This document shows positions 6,482 through 12,924 of a stretch of DNA of 12,924 bases, piece by piece. The notes below the pieces were generated by a model. That model worked only from the letters and a program-made list of their open reading frames with translations. It did no database searches and was not told the origin of the DNA. The position numbers were made by a program, and so were the translations under genes. The stretch is from Elusimicrobia bacterium CG08_land_8_20_14_0_20_59_10 (GTDB lineage Bacteria > Elusimicrobiota > Elusimicrobia > Elusimicrobiales > UBA9959). Every line of letters begins with the position of its first letter. Position 1 is the stretch's first letter. Where the stretch lies: positions 6,621 to 19,544 of the forward strand of contig PEXO01000012.1 of the NCBI GenBank assembly GCA_002779045.1, read 5' to 3'.

Positions 6482-8335
6482 ATGAACTCCGAACTGACCC
6501 TGTACGACTACTGGCGCATAATAAACCGCCGCAAATGGACGGCGCTGGTCATCTTCACGCTGACGATGGTTTCGACGTTCTTTTATACGCGGATGCAGCC
6601 CACGGTTTACGGCAGCCAGGCCCTTATTAAAATAAAACCGCCGAGCTCCTACTATAAGATCCCCGGGTCCGAAGCACAGGATTACGACCAGTGGGGCGCC
6701 GTGGCCACGGAGATACGGGTTATAGCCTCCTCGGAAATTTCAGAACGCGCCGCTGTGAAACTGGGCCTCGCGCCGGGGGCCAGGGCGGCTTCGCTTGCCG
6801 GGGCGTACAAGGCCGCATCCCTCCCGGACTCCAACCTGATCAGCATCTCCGCTTCCGACGGCGACCCGGCGCGCGCGGCGGATATAGTGGCCGCGGTGAT
6901 AGACGCCTACAGGGATTTCGACCTGGAGCAGAAGACGCTGCAGGCCAGGAAGACGCTGCGGGACATCGCCGACAGGAAGAACGAGGTGGAGGACAGCCTG
7001 CGGTCCTATGAGCGGCAGAAACAGAAGTTCATGGAGACCAATCCCAAGACCGGCCTGGGGAGTGTGCTGGCCAACCAGCTCTCCGACCTGGAGGCCAGGA
7101 AAAAGGAGCTGCTGGAGAAATACACGGCCAATCATCCGGAAGTGATCAACCTGCAGATGCGCATAGACGCTACCGAGTCCAGGCTGGGAAAGATCCCCGC
7201 CCAGGAAGTGGCCCTGGTCCGCATAAGCCGGGAAATGCGCATGCAGGAAGAGCTTTATACCATACTCAATAAGCAATACGAGGAGGCCAAGCTCGGCCTT
7301 TCCTCCATGGTCTCTTTCGTCAGCGTGGTGAACCGTCCCGTGCCCGGAAAAACCCCCGTTTCGCCCAATCTGCGCCTGAATATGACGATGGGCGCGGCGC
7401 TCGGCTTTTTCATCGCCATAGTGGCGGTGTTCCTGCTGGAGAACCTGGACGTCTCCATCTCAACCATAGAGGATATCGAGGCTTTCATGAAGCTGCCGGT
7501 GCTGGGAATAATCCCCAATATCCTCAGCGAAAAGCCGCTGGACAACTGGCTTACGCAGTTCATGAAGAAGGAACGCTACAGCGTGGACGCTTTTAGGAGC
7601 GCGCTGATAGTTAACCGCCGCTATGCCTCCGGCGTAATAGAATCTTACCATTCGCTGCGCACCAATATTATGTCGAACCTCGACTCCAAAGAGGGCGTTT
7701 CACTGGTGTTCAGCTCAGCCGGGGCGGCCGAGGGCAAAACGCTTACAGCCGTGAACTTCGCGCTGTCCTGCGCGCATTCCGGACTGAAAACCCTCCTGGT
7801 GGACGCCGATATGCGCCGCCCGGCGGTGAACCAGATCTTCGGCATGAAAAGAAACCCGGGTCTGAGCGATGTGCTGGCCGGCAAGGCCGACTGGCGGGAA
7901 ACGATCCTTGAAAGCGCGGATTTTATGCTGGGCGGACTGGATTTCGACCTGCTGATGCGCTTCCCCGGGATAGAGAACCTTAAGTTGCTCAATTGCGGCA
8001 CCCAGCCGGATAATGTGGTGGATATACTGGATTCCGCCGACTGGACGGAGCTGATGGAAGAGCTGCGGGGCGAATTCGACCTGATAGTCTTCGATTCCCC
8101 GCCGGTGCTGCTGTTCGTGGATTCCGTTATCATTTCAAAGCATGCCGCGGACGGGGTGGTGCTGGTCTACAAGGCCGGCAAGATAGCCAGGGGCGCGCTG
8201 AAGCGCGCCAAAGAACAGATTACGGGCGTCAACGCCAGGATGCTGGGCGTGGTGCTTAACGGCGTGCGGGCTTCCGAGATGGGGCCGCAGTACGGCTACT
8301 ATTACAACGACTATAAGAAATACGCGCATCGCTGA
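6482..8335 (+). CDS. Wzc-type polysaccharide co-polymerase with BY-kinase domain
   Basis: This protein controls chain length and export of exopolysaccharide or capsule and has a C-terminal bacterial tyrosine kinase. It starts three bases after the export-protein stop. A Wzz-type N-terminal domain has its first membrane helix at about residues 19-36. A periplasmic coiled-coil region follows, with a GNVR-like stretch near 214-230 (KYTANHPEVINLQ). The second helix is at about 302-319, preceded by the Pro-rich GKTPVSPN. The cytoplasmic kinase has Walker A GAAEGKT (414-420), Walker A' LLVDADMRRP (438-447) and Walker B LIVFDSPP (534-541). Six tyrosines lie in the last 14 residues (604, 606-608, 611, 614), the typical autophosphorylation cluster. 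The kinase is fused to the membrane part, as in proteobacterial Wzc, rather than split as in Firmicutes. The kinase core looks intact. No clear ribosome binding site precedes the ATG. Confidence 0.95.
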   Translation: MNSELTLYDYWRIINRRKWTALVIFTLTMVSTFFYTRMQPTVYGSQALIKIKPPSSYYKIPGSEAQDYDQWGAVATEIRVIASSEISERAAVKLGLAPGARAASLAGAYKAASLPDSNLISISASDGDPARAADIVAAVIDAYRDFDLEQKTLQARKTLRDIADRKNEVEDSLRSYERQKQKFMETNPKTGLGSVLANQLSDLEARKKELLEKYTANHPEVINLQMRIDATESRLGKIPAQEVALVRISREMRMQEELYTILNKQYEEAKLGLSSMVSFVSVVNRPVPGKTPVSPNLRLNMTMGAALGFFIAIVAVFLLENLDVSISTIEDIEAFMKLPVLGIIPNILSEKPLDNWLTQFMKKERYSVDAFRSALIVNRRYASGVIESYHSLRTNIMSNLDSKEGVSLVFSSAGAAEGKTLTAVNFALSCAHSGLKTLLVDADMRRPAVNQIFGMKRNPGLSDVLAGKADWRETILESADFMLGGLDFDLLMRFPGIENLKLLNCGTQPDNVVDILDSADWTELMEELRGEFDLIVFDSPPVLLFVDSVIISKHAADGVVLVYKAGKIARGALKRAKEQITGVNARMLGVVLNGVRASEMGPQYGYYYNDYKKYAHR

Positions 8336-8350
8336 AAACGTTTGACGGGC

Positions 8351-8376
8351 ACAGGCCCTGTCGTGACACGGATATC
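8351..8376. promoter_or_regulatory. Three abutting short palindromes upstream of the ligase-like gene
   Basis: ACAGGCCCTGT (8351-8361), CGTGACACG (8362-8370) and GATATC (8371-8376) are each self-complementary (the first two around a central base) and lie end to end in a 72-base gap between genes. They could form an operator or small hairpins, or be chance. There is no T-run, so this is not an intrinsic terminator. Confidence 0.25.
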
Positions 8377-8396
8377 GTTCAGGCGTGCTCCCGCCG

Positions 8397-8402
8397 CATA
8401 AT
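8397..8402 (+). promoter_or_regulatory. -10-like hexamer abutting the ligase-like start
   Basis: CATAAT ends five bases before the ATG at 8408. No Shine-Dalgarno sequence is present, and an in-frame TAA at 8399-8401 excludes an upstream start. If it is a real -10, transcription would begin at or next to the ATG, giving a leaderless message. No matching -35 box is seen. Confidence 0.25.
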
Positions 8403-8407
8403 TTCAA

Positions 8408-9811
8408 ATGCAGATAATCGTGACCATACTCGCGGCCGCGGCCGCAATCGCGGCGGGCTTTTGGGGGATAAGCGGCAACCCGCAATCCCTGCTTGTGCTG
8501 CTGGGGGCCGTCCTGGTGGCGGTCTTCGCGTTTTTCTCCCCCAAGGGGAGCCTGGTACTCCTGGTGCTCTCAATGCTGCTCTCCCCGGAGCTGGGTCTTG
8601 GCGCCGTTACGGTGAACAGGAACGTGGTGGTGCGTTATGACGACATACTGCTGGTTACGATCTTTATCGCGTGGTTCGCCCGCACGGCCATCTTCAAGGA
8701 CAAGCCTTTCATTACCTCCACTCCGGTGCAGACCCCGGTGGTGCTTTATACGGTGCTCTGCGTCATCTCCACCGGTTTCGGTGTGCTGCGCGGGGAGATA
8801 GTCTGGAACGTGGCCTTTTTCTATGTGCTGAAATACGTGGAATATTTCCTGCTGTTCTTTATGACGGTGAATATCGTCGAATCAGAGGAAGATATACGGA
8901 AGTACATGCGCTGGGGTTTTTTTGTGGCCGTAATAGTGACGCTCTACGCTTACTATTTCTACTATGCCTCCGGGCCGGAGGCCCGGGCCACGGCCCCGTT
9001 CGAGGTCCCGATGGGCGGGGATCTGCGCGAATCGGAACCGGCCTCCCTGGGCGGTTACTACCTGATAATCCTCGGTGTGCTTTTCGCGCTGCTCACGGAG
9101 ACGGCCGGCATGCAGTTCCTGGCGGCTTTCGGGCTTATCGTCTTCATTTTTCCGGCGTTCCTGTTCACTTTCTCAAGGTCCTCCTACCTGGGATTCGCCG
9201 GTATGATGCCCGCCCTGTTCTATTTCGCCAGGAAGAGGAGGTTTCTGCTGGCGGGGCTGGTTTCCGGCGGGCTGCTGGCGATGGCGCTGCTCCCGAATAT
9301 TTACGGCAAGGTGCTCAACCGTATAACCATGACTTATAAGGGGGCGTACGCCACGCAGGTCTTTAATGCCGGGGCGGCCGGCACTATAAGGCTGGAGGAT
9401 TCCGCGGCTTCGCGCGTGCATTCCATGCAGCGCGCTCTTTTCGTGCATTTCCCGAAGCACCCGCTATTCGGCTGGGGGGTTACCGGTGTAGGGCTGGCGG
9501 ACACGCAGTATGCATTGGTGCTGGGTGAGCTCGGCCTGCTGGGGGTCGTAATATTTACCTGGATGCTTTACCGGCTCTTTTATACGGCAAAGATAGTTTT
9601 CTTCTCTTATGAAACTCCGGCCATACGGGCACTGGCTCTCGGGTTCATTTTGTCGCTTTGCGGCCTGCTGGTGCAGTCTCTGGGAGTGAACACTTTCGTC
9701 ATAGTGCGCATAATGGAGCCCTTCTGGTTCATAGCCGCCTGCCTCAGCGTGCTTTACCTGAAGATCCGGAAGCCCGGAAAAGATCTCCTGTCCGCGGTTC
9801 CGGACGGTTGA
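8408..9811 (+). CDS. O-antigen ligase / polymerase-like membrane protein (Wzy_C/WaaL type)
   Basis: This is a polytopic inner-membrane protein of 467 residues with roughly ten or more hydrophobic segments. The first two are at about 2-20 and 26-43, and the last ones at about 405-425 and 430-450. It carries the hallmarks of the O-antigen ligase/Wzy_C family: FTFSRSSYLGFAG (254-266) at the start of the family core, then a larger periplasmic loop (about 300-355) ending in HPLFGWGVTGVG (351-362), and GELGLLGVV (373-381) in the next helix. Such proteins join polysaccharide to lipid A-core or other acceptors, or polymerise repeat units; sequence alone does not separate ligase from polymerase. The neighbouring ABC exporter genes favour a ligase, whereas the Wza/Wzc-like genes would suit a polymerase. 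The ATG is the first in frame after a TAA at 8399. Confidence 0.88.
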   Translation: MQIIVTILAAAAAIAAGFWGISGNPQSLLVLLGAVLVAVFAFFSPKGSLVLLVLSMLLSPELGLGAVTVNRNVVVRYDDILLVTIFIAWFARTAIFKDKPFITSTPVQTPVVLYTVLCVISTGFGVLRGEIVWNVAFFYVLKYVEYFLLFFMTVNIVESEEDIRKYMRWGFFVAVIVTLYAYYFYYASGPEARATAPFEVPMGGDLRESEPASLGGYYLIILGVLFALLTETAGMQFLAAFGLIVFIFPAFLFTFSRSSYLGFAGMMPALFYFARKRRFLLAGLVSGGLLAMALLPNIYGKVLNRITMTYKGAYATQVFNAGAAGTIRLEDSAASRVHSMQRALFVHFPKHPLFGWGVTGVGLADTQYALVLGELGLLGVVIFTWMLYRLFYTAKIVFFSYETPAIRALALGFILSLCGLLVQSLGVNTFVIVRIMEPFWFIAACLSVLYLKIRKPGKDLLSAVPDG

Positions 9812-9812
9812 T

Positions 9813-10688
9813 ATGGCTATATTCCCCGAAGACTACCTGTTATCATTGCCGCAGCTTGTGCGGAATTATCGGATATTGAGGGTTTCTGCCGCCGCGCCCG
9901 CCCTGCGTCGCCGTATTTTTAAGACATGCCTGTTCACGCTTTTCCCCGGTCTTTACGGCGGCCGTTCAAAAACCACGGCAGCCGCCGGTTTTAGGGTGAA
10001 ATACTGCACGGTGGAGTCGTTCCTGTACCTGTTCCGCGAGATATTTCTCCGGCAGGTCTACTGGTTCGACGCCGGGAACCCGGCTCCGGTTATAGTGGAC
10101 TGCGGCGCGAACATCGGCATGGCCTCCCTGTACTTCAAGGCTGTTTATCCCGGTGCGGAAATACTCGCCTTTGAGCCCGATCCCGACGCTTTCGCCTGCC
10201 TCCGGGAAAACCTGCGGCTAAACGGGATCTCCGGTGTAGAGGCGAGGGAAGAGGCCGTGATGAACGCCGCCGGGACGGTGCCGCTTTATTCTTCTTTGTC
10301 CGGTCCCGGGGCCCTCGGGATCAGCGTGCTGAGGGGCAGGGCGGATGGCCCCCCGCGCGCTGTCCGCGCCGTAAGGCTTTCGGACCGGATAATCCGCCGC
10401 ATCGACCTGTTGAAACTTGACATAGAGGGTGCGGAGACGGGGGTGCTGGCCGAACTGAAAGCGTCCGGAAAACTTCCGATGATAAATCGCATATGGATGG
10501 AGTACCATCACCACATAGACGGGAGCCTGGATTCCTTTTCCGGGGCGCTTGAAATGCTGGAATCAGCCGGTTTCGGGTACCAACTGTCGGCTTCCCCCGG
10601 GCTGCCATTCCAGCCCGGGAGCTTCCAGGATATAATGGTTTATGCGTACAACAAAACCGCGTTGACGGGACGGGGTGCCCGTGGCTGA
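9813..10688 (+). CDS. FkbM-family SAM-dependent methyltransferase
   Basis: This 291-residue protein starts one base after the ligase-like stop (TGAtATG), so it is probably translationally coupled. It has the FkbM-family pattern: a SAM-binding loop VDCGANIGMASLYF (95-108), the acidic strand end AFEPDPDAF (119-127), then LLKLDIEGAE (199-208), the family's signature, and MEYHHH (229-234). Residues 1-60 are a basic N-terminal extension without a clear domain. FkbM-type enzymes O-methylate hydroxyls on sugars or polyketides. Placed directly before a Wzm/Wzt exporter, a plausible substrate is a glycan, either an internal sugar or the chain's non-reducing end. Capping by methylation is known for E. 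coli O8/O9a (WbdD), but that enzyme is a different architecture, so the comparison is functional only. The ATG has only a weak purine stretch upstream. Confidence 0.92.
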   Translation: MAIFPEDYLLSLPQLVRNYRILRVSAAAPALRRRIFKTCLFTLFPGLYGGRSKTTAAAGFRVKYCTVESFLYLFREIFLRQVYWFDAGNPAPVIVDCGANIGMASLYFKAVYPGAEILAFEPDPDAFACLRENLRLNGISGVEAREEAVMNAAGTVPLYSSLSGPGALGISVLRGRADGPPRAVRAVRLSDRIIRRIDLLKLDIEGAETGVLAELKASGKLPMINRIWMEYHHHIDGSLDSFSGALEMLESAGFGYQLSASPGLPFQPGSFQDIMVYAYNKTALTGRGARG

Positions 10689-10697
10689 AGGGCATAA

Positions 10698-10706
10698 TGC
10701 TAAAAT
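10698..10706 (+). promoter_or_regulatory. Extended -10-like element directly before the wzm-like gene
   Basis: TGcTAAAAT (an extended -10 form) ends six bases before the ATG at 10713. This is the spacing expected if transcription starts on the A of the start codon. No Shine-Dalgarno sequence and no clear -35 box are seen. The 24-base gap could also simply be an A/T-rich unstructured initiation region in a long operon. Confidence 0.3.
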
Positions 10707-10712
10707 CTGAAT

Positions 10713-11543
10713 ATGGACTCCAGCGAAGCGGACATAACCGTCATAGGACCTGAAAGCGGGTCAGTTTTTGTTGAGTTGAAGGAACTGCTGCGCTACAGTG
10801 AGTTGTTCTACTTCCTGGCGAAGCGTGACATAAAGGTGCGCTATAAACAGACCGTGCTCGGCGGCCTGTGGGCCATAATACAACCGGCTTTCGCCATGAT
10901 AGTGTTTTCAGTGTTCTTCGGCCGCATGGCGCATATGCCGTCCGACGGCCTGCCGTACCCGCTTTTTGTTTACGCCGGGCTGCTTCCCTGGACCTACTTC
11001 GCCGGCGCGCTTTCCTCTTCCGGGGAAAGCCTTGTCGTCGGTTCTAACCTTATTACCAAGGTGTATTTTCCCAGGCTTATTGCCCCGGCTGCGGCGGCCC
11101 TAGCAGGCTTGCTCGACCTCTTTGTAGCTTCTTTTCTGCTTGCGGCTATGATGCTCTGGTACGGCATCTATCCCGGCCCGGCGGCGTTCCTGCTGCCGCT
11201 GCTCGCCGCGCTCCTGTTCTTCTGCGCCCTGGGCGCCGGGTTGTGGCTAGCCGCGCTGAACGTGCAGTACCGGGATATACGTTATGTCATCCCTTTCCTC
11301 ATACAGTTGTGGCTGTTCTCCTCTCCGGTGATATACCCGGCCAGCATAATCCCGGAGGGGTACCGCTTTCTTCTGGAGCTGAACCCTATGACAGGCATAA
11401 TAAAGGCTTTCCGCTTATGCCTGCTGGGCGGGACTCCGGACTGGGTTTCCCTGCTGGTCTCGGCCGCCGTGACCTTTGCGCTGCTGATCTCGGGTGCCTG
11501 GTATTTCCGGCGCATGGAGAGGACTTTCGCGGACGTGATATAA
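10713..11543 (+). CDS. wzm: Wzm-type ABC-2 permease for polysaccharide export
   Basis: This is the membrane subunit of an ABC exporter that carries lipid-linked polysaccharide across the inner membrane, working with the ATPase encoded three bases downstream. The 276 residues fit the family. The N-terminal amphipathic region has the typical LAKRDIKVRYKQTVLGGLW (35-53) followed by IQP (56-58). About six hydrophobic segments follow (roughly 57-70, 84-103, 123-149, 155-183, 191-210, 245-264). LNPMTGIIKAFR (223-234) is the conserved segment before the last helix. This is the Wzm/TagG/KpsM branch of ABC-2 permeases. The gene symbol reflects pairing with a Wzt that has a C-terminal glycan-binding domain. 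The ATG at 10713 keeps a usual N-terminal length. Confidence 0.93.
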   Translation: MDSSEADITVIGPESGSVFVELKELLRYSELFYFLAKRDIKVRYKQTVLGGLWAIIQPAFAMIVFSVFFGRMAHMPSDGLPYPLFVYAGLLPWTYFAGALSSSGESLVVGSNLITKVYFPRLIAPAAAALAGLLDLFVASFLLAAMMLWYGIYPGPAAFLLPLLAALLFFCALGAGLWLAALNVQYRDIRYVIPFLIQLWLFSSPVIYPASIIPEGYRFLLELNPMTGIIKAFRLCLLGGTPDWVSLLVSAAVTFALLISGAWYFRRMERTFADVI

Positions 11544-11546
11544 AAT

Positions 11547-12809
11547 ATGAGCACTACCGCCATAAAAACCGAGGGGATTTCCAAGCGCTATCGCATAGGC
11601 GCCAGCGAAGGCTACCGTACGTTCAGGGAAACGCTGACGGATGCCGTGAAGGCGCCGTTCAAGCGGCTGGCCGGCCTGGGCCACCCGGTTCCGGAAAACG
11701 AGACCGTCTGGGCGCTGAACGACGTGTCTTTCGAGGTGAAGAAAGGCGAGGTTCTGGGCATAATAGGCAGGAACGGGGCGGGAAAAAGCACGCTTTTGAA
11801 GATATTGTCGCGTATAACGCGGCCTACGCGCGGCCGCGTGGAGCTGCGGGGGCGGGTGGGCTCGCTGCTGGAGGTGGGTACCGGCTTCCACCCTGAGTTG
11901 ACCGGACACGAGAATATCTACCTTTACGGCGCTGTCCTGGGTATGAAGAGCTGGGAGATAAGCCGTAAGTTCAAAGAGATAGTAGAATTTTCGGAGATAG
12001 GCCGCTTTATGGATACGCCTGTAAAGCGCTATTCCAGCGGTATGTACATGCGCCTGGCTTTCTCCGTGGCGGCGCATCTCGAGCCGGAGATCCTTCTCGT
12101 GGACGAGGTGCTGGCCGTCGGCGACGCGGCCTTTCAGAAGAAATGCCTCGGCAAGGTCGGGGCAGCGGCCGGAGAGGGCCGCACGGTTATTTTCGTCAGT
12201 CACAACATGGGCGCGCTTGAAACGCTCTGTCACAGGGGAATACTGCTGGAGGGCGGGTGCAAGGTTTTTGACGGCGGCATACATGAGGCCGTTTCAAAAT
12301 ATCTTGCCAAAAGCTTAGAAACGGACAAATCCCCGCTGGAGAACTGCCGCCGCCGCGGCGCCGGGAAAATGCGCGCGGTCGGTTTCCGCCTGGAAACCCC
12401 CGGCGGTCTCCCTCTGGAGGCGGCGAAAAGCGGGGAACCCGCAGCGTTCTGTTTTGATTTTGAGAACCGCTCCTGCGGGCCGGAGGAGCGGGTTTCCGTG
12501 AGTTTCAGCGTGCAGAACGAAAGGGAGTTCGGGCTCTTCCATTACTACAGCCATTTCTCCGGGGTTTATTTCACGGATATGCCGGCAAAAAGCACGGTGC
12601 GCTGCTTGCTGCCTTCGTTAGACCTCGCGCCGGGGAACTATTTCGTGCAGGTCTGCACGAAGGTAGCCGGCGAAACGGACGACTGGCCGCAGGTGTTGCT
12701 GCCTTTGAACGTGATGGGCGCCGACTTCTACGGCACCGGGGACCCAAACCTTTCCACCTGGGGGCCTATGCTTGTTAAAGGCGAATGGTCCCTGCGCCGG
12801 AGTACGTAG
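11547..12809 (+). CDS. wzt: Wzt-type ABC ATPase with C-terminal glycan-binding domain
   Basis: This is the ATPase subunit for the preceding permease. The nucleotide-binding domain occupies about residues 5-255: Walker A GRNGAGKST (74-82), the signature YSSGMYMRLAF (162-172), Walker B ILLVDEVLAVGD (182-193) and the switch histidine in FVSHN (H219). An insertion at about 20-52, before VWALNDVSFEV, is usual for Wzt/TagH. The C-terminal part (about 270-420) is beta-rich and fits the Wzt C-terminal domain, with FENRS (305-309), VSVSFSVQN (316-324), LDLAPGNYFVQV (358-369) and a final WGPMLVKGEW (405-414). In E. coli O8/O9a this domain recognises the terminally modified O-antigen before export. Here the adjacent methyltransferase could supply that mark (inference). 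It starts three bases after the permease stop without a clear Shine-Dalgarno sequence. Confidence 0.94.
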   Translation: MSTTAIKTEGISKRYRIGASEGYRTFRETLTDAVKAPFKRLAGLGHPVPENETVWALNDVSFEVKKGEVLGIIGRNGAGKSTLLKILSRITRPTRGRVELRGRVGSLLEVGTGFHPELTGHENIYLYGAVLGMKSWEISRKFKEIVEFSEIGRFMDTPVKRYSSGMYMRLAFSVAAHLEPEILLVDEVLAVGDAAFQKKCLGKVGAAAGEGRTVIFVSHNMGALETLCHRGILLEGGCKVFDGGIHEAVSKYLAKSLETDKSPLENCRRRGAGKMRAVGFRLETPGGLPLEAAKSGEPAAFCFDFENRSCGPEERVSVSFSVQNEREFGLFHYYSHFSGVYFTDMPAKSTVRCLLPSLDLAPGNYFVQVCTKVAGETDDWPQVLLPLNVMGADFYGTGDPNLSTWGPMLVKGEWSLRRST

Positions 12810-12851
12810 CGGAAAGGAAGAAGATCGGGTTTTATTCCGGGTTCTTGTGCA

Positions 12852-12924
12852 ATGGAAATATTACTGCTCCTTCTTTTCGTCCTGTTTGTCCTGCTTGGCG
12901 CCGTTTTGCCCGGGGTTTTTTTTG
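12852..12924 (+). CDS. Start of a probable membrane protein (partial)
   Basis: From an ATG at 12852 the frame stays open to the window edge (24 codons). The encoded peptide is almost wholly hydrophobic (MEILLLLLFVLFVLLGAV, then LPGVFF), as expected for a first membrane helix. There is no good ribosome binding site, which is also true of the neighbouring polysaccharide genes. The 42 bases between the Wzt-like stop and this ATG hold no terminator. It may continue the operon, for example as a membrane glycosyltransferase or another cell-surface gene, but too little is visible to name it. Confidence 0.45.
   Translation, partial: MEILLLLLFVLFVLLGAVLPGVFF

Noticed and set aside
11541..11546. TAAAAT immediately before the Wzt-like ATG as a promoter -10
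   Set aside because: It abuts the start codon, so transcription would begin inside the gene; it overlaps the permease stop codon and is better explained as an A/T-rich junction.
12810..12851. Possible intrinsic terminator after the Wzt-like gene
   Set aside because: CGGG and CCGG fragments surround TTTTATT, but no stable stem followed by a T-run can be built, so the operon may continue.
1..12924. CRISPR arrays, tRNA/rRNA genes, insertion sequences
   Set aside because: No direct-repeat arrays, tRNA-like cloverleafs, transposase genes or terminal inverted repeats were seen.

Overview
The window is GC-rich and apparently from a Gram-negative bacterium: it encodes an outer-membrane polysaccharide export protein, an O-antigen ligase-like protein and a c-type cytochrome biogenesis domain. 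AUA (Ile) and AGG (Arg) codons are frequent despite the high GC, and many genes begin with an A/T-rich '..atATG'. This recalls deep-branching Gram-negative phyla such as Elusimicrobiota, but the assignment is an inference from codon feel, not a homology search.

Layout: positions 1-399 hold the start of a minus-strand gene for a membrane-anchored CcmI/CycH C-terminal-like domain (runs off the left edge). A divergent intergenic region follows (400-562) with a plausible sigma70 promoter pointing right. All remaining genes are on the plus strand. The first block (563-5751) encodes a 1310-residue coiled-coil protein without a single proline, a second coiled-coil protein of 242 residues, and a small protein with a two-helix membrane hairpin. 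These are tightly spaced and none is recognised as a named family. The second block (5795-12809) is a polysaccharide assembly and export cluster: a short Wza-type (OPX) export protein, a fused Wzc-type chain-length determinant/BY-tyrosine kinase with a tyrosine-rich tail, an O-antigen ligase/polymerase-like membrane protein, an FkbM-family methyltransferase, a Wzm-type ABC-2 permease and a Wzt-type ATPase with a C-terminal glycan-binding domain. The window ends in the first 24 codons of a probable membrane protein.

Working model: the FkbM methyltransferase may modify or cap a glycan chain. Wzt would recognise it through its C-terminal domain, Wzm would carry it across the inner membrane, and the ligase-like protein would polymerise it or attach it to an acceptor. 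Wza/Wzc-like proteins would handle length control and export. No glycosyltransferases or initiating phosphoglycosyltransferase are present, so these must lie elsewhere, perhaps just to the right.

The least explained part is the coiled-coil/coiled-coil/membrane-hairpin module directly upstream of the export genes. It could be a cytoplasmic rod tethered to the inner membrane that organises or positions the polysaccharide machinery. That is a hypothesis from gene order and sequence character, not from homology.
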